NCBI RefSeq assembly: GCF_008017825.1
Contig: NZ_VRLS01000086.1
Span: forward strand, 393,736-457,735
Direction: 5' to 3'
DNA from: Mesonia sp008017825
GTDB taxonomy: Bacteria > Bacteroidota > Bacteroidia > Flavobacteriales > Flavobacteriaceae
DNA length: 64,000 bases
Within the stretch, counting starts at the first letter, position 1. The number at the start of each line of letters is the position of its first letter. The notes under the pieces were generated by a model, which had not been told where the DNA came from, did not search any database, and saw nothing but the letters and a program-made list of their open reading frames with translations. Shown one piece after another: positions 8,591 to 17,100 of the stretch. The position numbers and the translations under genes are program-made.

Positions 8591-8633
8591 TATTATACAA
8601 GCATATATCATGAATGCTCTTAGATTTTGAAAA

Positions 8634-9881
8634 CTACTTCTTTTTAAAATTTTTAAAGAGGTATGGAGCGGTAAGTCCGTGAATTAATATGGAACAAAAG
8701 ACGATGAGAATTACAATGGAATATAGCTTATCTTTTTCTAAGACTTCAATTCCTTTTTCTTTAAGATACATAAATGCCCAAGACAGGTAGAATAATGATC
8801 CAATCCCTCTAATGCCAAAAAAACTGAGAACTAATCGTTCCTTAGTTTTAATTTTGGTGTTAACTAATCCTATCATACCGCAGACTGGTCGTAAAATTAA
8901 AATACAGCCTACAGCTACTGCAATAGTCATCCACGAAATGTCATCAAAAACACCATTTAAAATGCTACCTCCAAAAAGGACAACCCAAAGCACCAAAAGT
9001 AAACGCTCTGTTTCTTCAACAAAACTATGTAGTTTCTTTTTGTAATCATCATTAATATGATACGAGTTTCTAACGGTTAGGCTTGCAATAAATACAGCTA
9101 AAAATCCATAACCGTGAATAAGTTCGGTCACACTATAACAACAAATTGCAATTGAAAAAGCCAATAAACCGTCACGGGTTTTAACGTTTAAACCTTTCTT
9201 TAGGTAATGCTGTATTCTGGCTACTAAATAACCAAACAAAAGTCCCGAGGCTATACCAATCCCTATTTTTAGAAAAACTTTGTCACCTAAGTAGGAAAGC
9301 CAATCAAAACCTTCAATTCCATTATTTTCAATGAGAAGTACAGCTAAATAGGTAATAGGAAAAGCCAAGCCATCATTTAGTCCAGCTTCACTTGTTAAGG
9401 AAAATTCGGTTAAATTTTTCTCTCCTTTATCTTTATCTACAAAAGTATCTTTAAGTTGAACTTCTGACGCTAAAACAGGATCTGTAGGAGCTAAAACTGC
9501 TGCAAATAATACTGCTAATGGTATAGATAATGAAAAATAACTAATGCCTAATAGAAAAAATGATAAAATGGTTAAAGGCATAGTAATAGCAATAAGCCTT
9601 AACGGAATCTTCCAGTTTTTCTTTGCGTAATGAAGATTGATTTTTAAACCAGCACTCATTAGAGATACATTAACAATAATCTCTGATAACAACATAATTT
9701 TGTCATCTTTCCAAAATGGTGCAGGCCAATCAAACGGAATGCCCAACCAAAAGGTGCACATTCCCAAAACCAATAAAAAAATGGGGTAACTTATCTTCGT
9801 AATTTTTGATAATGATGGTAACCAGGCCATTAATAAAAAGCAAGTTCCCAGTACGGCTAATAAGATAAGTTGTTGATGCAA
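8634..9881 (-). CDS. Na+/H+ antiporter, CPA1 (NhaP-like) family
   Basis: 415 aa with about 11-12 predicted membrane helices covering almost the whole length. Typical CPA1 motifs are visible: AAVLAPTDPVLASEV (unwound TM4 with the TDP motif), SEAGLNDGLAFPITYL (ion-binding ND pair in TM5) and FFGIRGIGSLFYLSW (conserved Arg helix). It exchanges Na+ (or K+) for protons across the inner membrane. There is no cytoplasmic tail domain. Monocistronic and convergent with the ABC1 operon. Confidence 0.93.
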   Translation of the reverse strand: MHQQLILLAVLGTCFLLMAWLPSLSKITKISYPIFLLVLGMCTFWLGIPFDWPAPFWKDDKIMLLSEIIVNVSLMSAGLKINLHYAKKNWKIPLRLIAITMPLTILSFFLLGISYFSLSIPLAVLFAAVLAPTDPVLASEVQLKDTFVDKDKGEKNLTEFSLTSEAGLNDGLAFPITYLAVLLIENNGIEGFDWLSYLGDKVFLKIGIGIASGLLFGYLVARIQHYLKKGLNVKTRDGLLAFSIAICCYSVTELIHGYGFLAVFIASLTVRNSYHINDDYKKKLHSFVEETERLLLVLWVVLFGGSILNGVFDDISWMTIAVAVGCILILRPVCGMIGLVNTKIKTKERLVLSFFGIRGIGSLFYLSWAFMYLKEKGIEVLEKDKLYSIVILIVFCSILIHGLTAPYLFKNFKKK

Positions 9882-9975
9882 TGTTGGTGATTTTATATAC
9901 GAATATAAAGAAATTTAATTATCAAATCTTTATAATGATGACGCTTAATAACATAAAAAATTAATCTTTTAAAGG

Positions 9976-10074
9976 TTGAGAATATTGGTCTTATGCGTGC
10001 ATACAATTAGTAAAGTCAATTTTTCTATACAATACTAATAATATGTATATTGCTTGCGCAGATAAAATTCTCAA
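9976..10074. repeat. Imperfect inverted repeat upstream of KAS III gene
   Basis: TTGAGAAT (9976-9983) faces ATTCTCAA (10067-10074). Inward from these the arms remain similar with gaps (ATGCGTGC against GCTTGCGCA, then ATACA against TGTAT). It fills the leader of the gene at 10104. It could be a regulatory structure or a decayed miniature element. Weak evidence. Confidence 0.3.
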
Positions 10075-10103
10075 TACTATTTGCTCAACTTTAATAAAAA
10101 AAT

Positions 10104-11114
10104 ATGTTATATCAATCTAAAATAGCGGGACTGGGGAGTTATGTTCCAGAAAATGTAGTGACCAATGATGATTTATCTAAAGTGATGGACACTAACGATG
10201 AATGGATACAAGAGCGAACTGGTATAAAAGAAAGAAGACACATTAAAAAGGGTGATGGTAACTCTACGGCGACTATGGGTGTGAAAGCAGCCAAAATCGC
10301 TTTGGAAAGAGCCAATATAGATAAAAATGATATCGATTTAATTGTTTTTGCAACACTTAGTCCAGATTATTATTTCCCTGGTTGTGGAGTGCAAGTGCAA
10401 GAAATGTTAGGAATCCATACTTGCCCAGCCTTAGATGTAAGAAATCAATGTAGTGGTTTTATTTATGGATTATCGGTAGCCGATCAATTTATAAAAACGG
10501 GAATGTATAAAAATGTCCTCCTTATCGGAAGTGAAAATCATAGCGGAGGTTTAGATATGAGCACCCGCGGAAGATCTGTCTCTGTCATTTTTGGCGATGG
10601 AGCTGGAGCAGCAGTACTTACCAGAAGTAACCATAACGGACAAGGGATTCTTTCTACTCACTTACACTCCGAGGGAAAGCATGCCTTAGAACTTTCTTTA
10701 AAGGGGCCGAGTACTATGCATTGGGTTCCAGAAATTATTGAAGAAAACCCTCAAGAAGACATTCCGTATTACCCATATATGAACGGACAATTCGTATTTA
10801 AAAATGCGATTGCTCGTTTTTCGGAGGTAATTCATGAAGGTTTACAAGAAAACGGATTGGAAGTAAAAGATATAGATATGCTTATTCCGCACCAAGCGAA
10901 TTTAAGAATAGCTCAATTTATTCAGAAGAAATTTCAATTAAAAGACGAACAGGTTTATAACAATATTCAAAAATACGGTAACACTACGGCAGCATCTATA
11001 CCTATTGCTTTAACTGAAGCTTGGGAAAAAGGAAAAATTAAAGAGGGCGATCACGTGGTATTAGCAGCTTTTGGTAGTGGCTTTACGTGGGGTAGTGCAG
11101 TAATAAGTTGGTAA
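10104..11114 (+). CDS. fabH: 3-oxoacyl-ACP synthase III (KAS III) family
   Basis: 336 aa thiolase-fold enzyme. The catalytic triad is complete: Cys116 (RNQCSGF), His263 (IPHQANLR) and Asn293 (KYGNTTAAS). The N-terminal AGLGSYVPENVVTNDDL and the FGDGAGAAVL segment fit KAS III, which condenses an acyl-CoA with malonyl-ACP to start fatty-acid synthesis. It is not next to plsX or rpmF as the housekeeping fabH usually is, so it may be a paralogue that uses another primer (branched, long or aryl). It stands alone between an odd inverted repeat and a terminator. The symbol names the family; paralogue status is inference. Confidence 0.93.
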   Translation: MLYQSKIAGLGSYVPENVVTNDDLSKVMDTNDEWIQERTGIKERRHIKKGDGNSTATMGVKAAKIALERANIDKNDIDLIVFATLSPDYYFPGCGVQVQEMLGIHTCPALDVRNQCSGFIYGLSVADQFIKTGMYKNVLLIGSENHSGGLDMSTRGRSVSVIFGDGAGAAVLTRSNHNGQGILSTHLHSEGKHALELSLKGPSTMHWVPEIIEENPQEDIPYYPYMNGQFVFKNAIARFSEVIHEGLQENGLEVKDIDMLIPHQANLRIAQFIQKKFQLKDEQVYNNIQKYGNTTAASIPIALTEAWEKGKIKEGDHVVLAAFGSGFTWGSAVISW

Positions 11115-11120
11115 AAAAAG

Positions 11121-11150
11121 AAAACCCTTGGGGATCAGCCAAGGGTTTTT
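11121..11150 (+). terminator. Intrinsic terminator after KAS III gene
   Basis: Perfect 11-bp stem AAAACCCTTGG / CCAAGGGTTTT with a 7-nt loop, beginning just 7 nt after the stop codon. Confidence 0.88.
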
Positions 11151-11506
11151 ATAATGATTTCCGTTAGTTCAATTTTTTAAAGGCTAATTCAAATAAATTA
11201 CCAACATCTTTCTATCTATAAGACGATTGTTGTTTAAAAAAGTTGCATCAAAATTTACTTTTAACATTTTGATAACGAGTACTTAAACTTAAATTAATCC
11301 CGCTATTCTCATAGCGGGACCAATTTTGATTAATCAATACTTCACTAACCATAACTACTGTACTGATTAACCGTTCAACTAAATAAAACAAATGTCTCTA
11401 CCTTAATGACGACATAAGTTGAGATGCGTTGCACAGCTAAATATTTTTAACTTTTTATTAACGAAGTTGAAAGTGTAATAATTTTTAGTAGATTGAAATT
11501 GAGGTG
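11151..11506. other. Non-coding stretch with one strong stem-loop
   Basis: No gene seen. It contains a perfect 9-bp stem TCCCGCTAT/ATAGCGGGA with a TCTC loop at 11298-11319. No T run follows on either strand, so it is not a classic terminator. It lies about 200 bp downstream of the KAS III terminator and 350 bp upstream (in transcription terms, downstream) of the lipoprotein gene end. Confidence 0.5.
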
Positions 11507-11944
11507 TTAAGAGTTATCTTTAAGAAGGTTTATTTTCTCTTTTCTTTCTGCTACTAAAGAACTTCCCTTGTAAATTTTTACATGAAAACTATCAAATTCA
11601 GTTTTATTCAAGATTTCTGTATTTGAAATTTCTTTAGCTAATTGTAATTTATTTTCTATAAAGTCTTCTTCAATAAGTATGTCATCAGCATAATATAAGT
11701 CTAAATTTATATTCTGACTTGTCTGAAGTTCACTATCTATATAACCGCTTTTAAAAGACCAAGATAATTTTGTTTGTTGAGTGTCCTTAAACTGATCTTT
11801 AAAATCCTTTTCATTGGTTTTAAAAGAAATGTTTTTTGCAGTATGTTTATCACTCACGCAAGAGTTTAATAATAGTATAGCAAATAAATAGAATATTGAT
11901 TTTTTTAAAATGTTAGAGTTCGTTAAATGGGATTGTAAATTCAT
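11507..11944 (-). CDS. Small lipoprotein of unknown function
   Basis: 145 aa. The N-terminus is hydrophobic (SIFYLFAILLLNSC-V), with the lipobox cysteine at residue 29. It is preceded by an unusually long polar n-region, but no internal Met offers a shorter start. The mature part is charged and shows no known motif (repeated Lys/Asp/Glu, FDSFHVKIYKGSSLVAERKE near the C-terminus). Probably anchored in the outer or inner membrane. Neighbours give no clue to function. Confidence 0.6.
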   Translation of the reverse strand: MNLQSHLTNSNILKKSIFYLFAILLLNSCVSDKHTAKNISFKTNEKDFKDQFKDTQQTKLSWSFKSGYIDSELQTSQNINLDLYYADDILIEEDFIENKLQLAKEISNTEILNKTEFDSFHVKIYKGSSLVAERKEKINLLKDNS

Positions 11945-12035
11945 GATTTTAAAGTAGATTTAGTGTTATAAAATTTATATGAAAGTATATTTTTCTTTCT
12001 GACGATTTAAAATTAAAACCGTTACACATTAATTT

Positions 12036-12401
12036 ATGGAAAATAAGAAAACATTGGTGATAGGAGCTTCTTTAAAAGGAAATAGATACTCTAATATTGC
12101 TATAAATAGATTAAAATCCTATCATATAAATACAGTAGCAATAGGTCTGAGAAATGGCGAAGTAAATGGTGTTAAAATAGAGACAGAGCAGAAACTATTT
12201 AATGATGTACATACAGTTACTTTGTACCTTAATCCTAAACGACAAGAACCGTATTATGATTACATTGTTAAACTTCAACCTGAGCGTGTAATCTTTAATC
12301 CAGGGACAGAAAACCCTGAATTTTATAAACTACTAAGAGAAGCAAATATAGATGTTGAAATTGCTTGTACGTTGGTTTTACTTTCTACGAATCAATATTA
12401 A
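12036..12401 (+). CDS. CoA-binding (Rossmann) domain protein
   Basis: 121 aa single-domain protein of the YccU/CoA_binding_2 type. The start KKTLVIGASLKGNRYSNIAINRL carries the GAS-x-K nucleotide loop. VTLYLNPKRQEPYYDYIVKLQPERVIFNPGTENPE is the conserved second half of the fold. These proteins bind CoA or related nucleotides, but their role is not established. The last 24 nt overlap the 3' end of the convergent symporter gene, so the two transcripts must be antisense to each other there. Confidence 0.88.
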   Translation: MENKKTLVIGASLKGNRYSNIAINRLKSYHINTVAIGLRNGEVNGVKIETEQKLFNDVHTVTLYLNPKRQEPYYDYIVKLQPERVIFNPGTENPEFYKLLREANIDVEIACTLVLLSTNQY

Positions 12402-13835
12402 GCCAATAAAAGTTAATGCGCCATTCACAATAAGTAATTCATAATTAAAGTGGTAACCACCAATATATTCTGGAGGAATACTACCAATAATATAAGTTAT
12501 AATTACAGAAATAATAGAAACTAACCAGACCCACCTATCTTTAATCTTTATTTTAGTGAAAATCCCGAAAGTAAACAAACCTAATAAAGGTCCGTAAGTG
12601 TAAGAAGCGGCTTTTAGAAGTAAATCGATTACACTGCTATCTAAAAGATATTTAAAAGCAACAATTACTAAAATTAAAAGAACACTAACTCCTAAGTGTA
12701 CTTTCTTTCTTAAACCTTTTTGAGCAATGGCCTTTTTCTTTTTAATATCTAAAAAATCTACACAAAAACTGGTGGTAAGCGAAGTTAGAGCACTATCTGC
12801 GCTAGAATAAGCTGCTGCAATCAAGCCTAAAATAAAAATAATACCCAATCCTATTCCCATATTTCCGTTAAGGGCAATTTCAGGGAAAAGTAAATCTGTT
12901 TTTTCTTTTCCGTCAAGCATTGGGATAGCAATACCATTTTGTTCAGCATAAATGAAGAGTAAAGCTCCCAAAAAGAGGAACAGAATATTAACAGGTACAA
13001 AGACAAGACTGTAAGAAAGCATATTTTTTTGAGCGTCTCCTAAACTCTTACACGTTAGGTTTTTTTGCATCATATCTTGGTCTAAACCAGTCATACAAAT
13101 GGTAATAAACATTCCGCCAAAGAAAGATTTCCAAAAGTAATTCTTGGCTAGAAAATCATTAGTAAAAAAAGTTTTGGTATAGGGTTGTAACGATTCCGCG
13201 GAAAAATAATCGGCAAAAGTCCAATTTAATTCGTTGCTAATGAAATAGATAGCTATAGCCACAGAACTTAACATAAATAAAGTTTGTAGAGTATCTGTCC
13301 ACACAATAGTTTTAATCCCGCCTCGAGCGGTATAAATCCAAATTAAAGCGATAGAAATGACTACGGTAAGAATAAAAGGAACTCCCCAGCTTTCAAAAAC
13401 AAAATACTGTAAAACCGTCGCTACTAAAAATAGTCTAAAAGCGGCTCCTAAAACTCTAGAGATAAAGAAGAAAAACGCTCCTGTCTTATAACTTACATTT
13501 CCAAAACGCTCCTTTAAATATTCATAAATAGAAGTAACATTAAGTCGATAATATAATGGTAGTAGGACAAAGGTAATGACCAAATATCCCACTAGGTATC
13601 CTAATACTACTTGCATATAGCTAAACTGTGAATCTTTTACCCAGCCTGGGACAGAGATAAAGGTAACACCCGAAAGCGATGCACCTACCATGCCAAATGC
13701 TACTACATACCATTGAGATTTTCCTTGGGCTTTAAAGAAAGCATCATTAGAATCATCTTTACCAGTGAAGTAGGAGATAAGCATTAATACGCCAAAATAA
13801 GCGGCTATAAGAATGAGGATAGTAATGGGTTGCAT
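12378..13835 (-). CDS. Sodium:solute symporter (SSS family)
   Basis: 485 aa with about 13 membrane helices. The SSS signature is seen in TM1-2 (SYFTGKDDSNDAFFKAQGKSQW, SGVTFISVPGWV) and in TARGGIKTIVWTDTLQTLFML. It couples Na+ entry to uptake of an unknown solute (sugar, sialic acid or similar cannot be told apart from sequence). It ends overlapping the CoA-binding gene by 24 nt. Monocistronic. A palindrome lies 55 nt upstream of its start, which probably ends the gene upstream at 13936. Confidence 0.93.
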   Translation of the reverse strand: MQPITILILIAAYFGVLMLISYFTGKDDSNDAFFKAQGKSQWYVVAFGMVGASLSGVTFISVPGWVKDSQFSYMQVVLGYLVGYLVITFVLLPLYYRLNVTSIYEYLKERFGNVSYKTGAFFFFISRVLGAAFRLFLVATVLQYFVFESWGVPFILTVVISIALIWIYTARGGIKTIVWTDTLQTLFMLSSVAIAIYFISNELNWTFADYFSAESLQPYTKTFFTNDFLAKNYFWKSFFGGMFITICMTGLDQDMMQKNLTCKSLGDAQKNMLSYSLVFVPVNILFLFLGALLFIYAEQNGIAIPMLDGKEKTDLLFPEIALNGNMGIGLGIIFILGLIAAAYSSADSALTSLTTSFCVDFLDIKKKKAIAQKGLRKKVHLGVSVLLILVIVAFKYLLDSSVIDLLLKAASYTYGPLLGLFTFGIFTKIKIKDRWVWLVSIISVIITYIIGSIPPEYIGGYHFNYELLIVNGALTFIGLILIRRK

Positions 13836-13890
13836 ATATACAATAATTAAGAATATGCAAACTTAGGATTTATAATAGTTTTAAATAAAT

Positions 13891-13916
13891 AAACCCACTT
13901 AATATTAAGTGGGTTT
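13891..13916 (-). terminator. Palindromic terminator after 13936-14130 gene
   Basis: Perfect 26-bp palindrome with outer arms AAACCCACTTAA and TTAAGTGGGTTT, 20 nt downstream of the small minus-strand gene. On that strand it runs into a T-rich tract. It also lies upstream of the symporter gene, so an operator role is a second possibility. Confidence 0.65.
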
Positions 13917-13935
13917 AGATTCATTTATAAATATA

Positions 13936-14130
13936 TTAAAATTTGTCTATTTTTTTTATTCCATAGATAGCTCCTAAAATTAAGCCTAGACCTATAAAGC
14001 CACTAATTGGAGCTGCAGGAGCACTTTCATCATCTATGCTATCTAAAAATGACGGTAGAGATTGAGCATAAGTGCTAAAGCAAAAACTTAAAAATATAAG
14101 GAATAGAATAATATAAAGTCTATTTTTCAT
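13936..14130 (-). CDS. Small exported protein with PID-CTERM-like tail
   Basis: 64 aa: signal peptide (MKNRLYIILFLIFLSFCFSTYAQ), a short acidic middle (SLPSFLDSIDDESAPA), then a tripartite C-terminus of API-S motif, a hydrophobic helix (GFIGLGLILGAIYG) and basic residues (IKKIDKF). This arrangement resembles the PID-CTERM small-protein tails of Bacteroidota, a PEP-CTERM-like sorting signal, with PIS in place of PID. The processing enzyme is not in this window. It starts 11 nt after the large T9SS protein gene, so the two are probably co-transcribed. The name is by analogy. Confidence 0.7.
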   Translation of the reverse strand: MKNRLYIILFLIFLSFCFSTYAQSLPSFLDSIDDESAPAAPISGFIGLGLILGAIYGIKKIDKF

Positions 14131-14141
14131 ATTGGGAGGTT

Positions 14142-17100
14142 TTATTCTTTAATAATTTTTTTTGTGATTACATTATTCTCATTTTTTAAAGTAAGGATGT
14201 AAATCCCACTATTTAAATGTTGAATGTTATTTATCCTAAATTCGTTATTTTTAAACTCGACTTCTTTACTATAAACTTCTTTTCCTAAAATAGAAGTGAT
14301 TTTTAAATATGCTTTTTTACCCTTTAAAAGTGTAGAGTTTATGAGTATTTCATTGTTAAAAGGGTTAGGGTATATAGTGAAAAAGCTTTCTTTTGTTTCT
14401 ACATTGAGACTATTTTTTTTAAATACTATAGAAAAACGATTAGGATCTATACTCGCAGAAATACTTTGGTCTACTACAAATGAAACCATATTACTGCCAT
14501 TGTTTAATTCTTCTTTTTGTTGTAAATAGTTATCTACTAGATAAGGGGTTACATCTTCAAAATTAGGCACAACGATTTTGAACTGATATTGGCCCGATCT
14601 GTAATTATTGTTGAAAAATTGAATTGATTCACCAACTATTGGTAGAGCTCTTTTCTCAATACTTAAGTATTGATTGTTATTAATGATAGCAATGTTTTCA
14701 TCTAAATTACCTAATTTACCTGCATCTTCACCTGTGACGTTATTGGTAAATTGATTATTATAAAACACCATAAAACTATCCGTCAAATAGCTTTGTGTGC
14801 TATTAGACTGAGCAAAAAGCTGAACCGTTAATTGTAAATCATTTTGAGAAGAAGGTTTAAATACCTCCGTTAAACTTTGATTCACTTTATCTGCTTGAGA
14901 GAAAACAACTTCAGGATTATTCCCTGTGGTTCTTAGAAAAAATGCTTGGTTAGGTTGTACGTATTGATTTGCTTCAGATCCATCAGAATTTGTTCCTGAA
15001 GGTAAATCCACTGTAACATATGCGCCTCTACTATTTTTATTAGGATCCCATATGTAGTATTGGTTGGTGTTAATATTAGTGGAACTAGCTAAAACCTTAT
15101 TTATATCAATTGTAGCTTGATAAGGATTTCCTATAAAGTTAAAATTATCGTTTGTGGGGTTGAGTTGAGCAGTAGGTACTACAAAATTAATAGCCGGACT
15201 TGTTATGGTTCCTTTCATTCTCAAACGAGTAGTGTCTGGCGATGTACTATTATCGGTTACATCAATACCTCGGCTTCCACGAACCATTAATCGATAAGCA
15301 GTCCCTGCACTTAACGTGTTAGAGTTAGAATTGCTTACTGGATTCCAATTTGAATTTACATTATCAAAAGTAAATAGGGAAGAAGCACCAGAAACTGTAG
15401 CATCAAAACCATTAGCTCCACTAGGTGAGCCTGTAATATGCGTTCCATATCCAGGATTAGGGTTAAAATTCGTTGATGTATCTCTGTTATTTACTCCTTC
15501 TTGCCAATTTTCTTTAATGCTTGTAGTCGTATTTACAGAACTACTGATAAAACGATAAGCTCTTTTTGGCGGAATAATACGCTCTATAGTAGCTTCACCA
15601 TTAACAACTGCAGATGCACTTAACGGACCTAATGTCCCAATTTGTGTAGGTGATTTACTTGCAAAAACTAAATCTCCGTCAATTTCTACTTCATCACCAT
15701 CAATTTTTAAATAATGTTGCATTGTAAATGTACTTCCTGCGGAAATATATAAGTTATGGGTAGAAACATCTGCAGAAGTTGTAAAATTATCGTAAAACAA
15801 TACATCTTGATCATTTAAGTTATCTATTGCATTGTTGTTTACCCATGCTCCATTTGAAAATACTAAGTAATCTAATTCTCCAGGGTTAGCATTAGCATAA
15901 GAATCATTAATAAATTCTCCTGTAAAAATGTTTTGGTAATCTCTGTCCTTATCAGCGACATCAGTTTTTGTATCATCGATTAGCGTGCCATCTGCTGTAT
16001 TCTCTGTTCCACCTTCATACAGTTGCCATCTTCTTCCTGCACCAAAATACATGGCAGAAGTCCCTTGCATAAAGTTAGTGTTTGCATTTAAAGCACCAAA
16101 TTCCGCAACAAAAGAGGAAAGATCATTTCCTCTAGAAATTATTAAAAATCCGTTCGCTGGAACTGTAGTGGGTATATAATCTTTTAAGTCCCAAACTACT
16201 CCTGCTGTTAGCATTACAAGTTTGGTGGTAGTCAAGTCTATTGCATTAGATGAATTATTATAAATCTCGATATATTCATTACTTGATGAAGAAGCATCGG
16301 ATACTTCTGTGATGAAAATAACTCCAGGAGTAGGAACAGAAGGAGCATCTGTAATATCAAAAGTGTTGCTGGTGATACTTGTAAATAATCCGTCGGAAGC
16401 AGTTAGAGTTACACCTGATGCTATTGCATTATGGTTAAGTGTAGAAAAAGTAGCCACACCGTTTATAGGAGCTTCAGTAACTGGAGATCCACTTAAACTT
16501 CCAGAAGAGTTAATCGTGATATCTAAGTTATAATCGTAATCAATATTTCCGTTGGTATCAACACCTGATACGCTCACAGCAGGACTCATATTTTGATTTA
16601 CGATAGCTGTAGTAGGTTGCTGCGTAAATTGAAGTTGTGTCGCATCAATATCAATAGTAAAACTATTTCCGGTAACGGAACCTAAGGATAATGGATCTAT
16701 AATATTAGAACCGTTTGTGTTAGCTTTAAAACCGTGCCCTGAAGAGGGGATCTCTAATTGAATAATACTGCCATCTACAATATTTGTTGTGTTTAGATAA
16801 ATACCTAATAGAAATTCTAGAGAGGCACCATCAGCGATACTTATAGGTGTACTAAAATCTAATGTAATTAAATGATCACTAATCGTAACCGTTGGAGAAT
16901 AAGTGTTTAAGTTTTCATCGATTAGGGTAATTCCTTGTAAAAGGTCTGTCCAATCGGCGGTATTATGAGGTCCTGGGACAAAACTCATTTGAGTTACATT
17001 AGTTGCTAAGCCATCACCACTCGCTTGATCTTCAATTATAAATCCAAAAATATCTTCAGCTGTACTGCTAGTGGTTGTATTTGCGGCGGTTACAATACTA

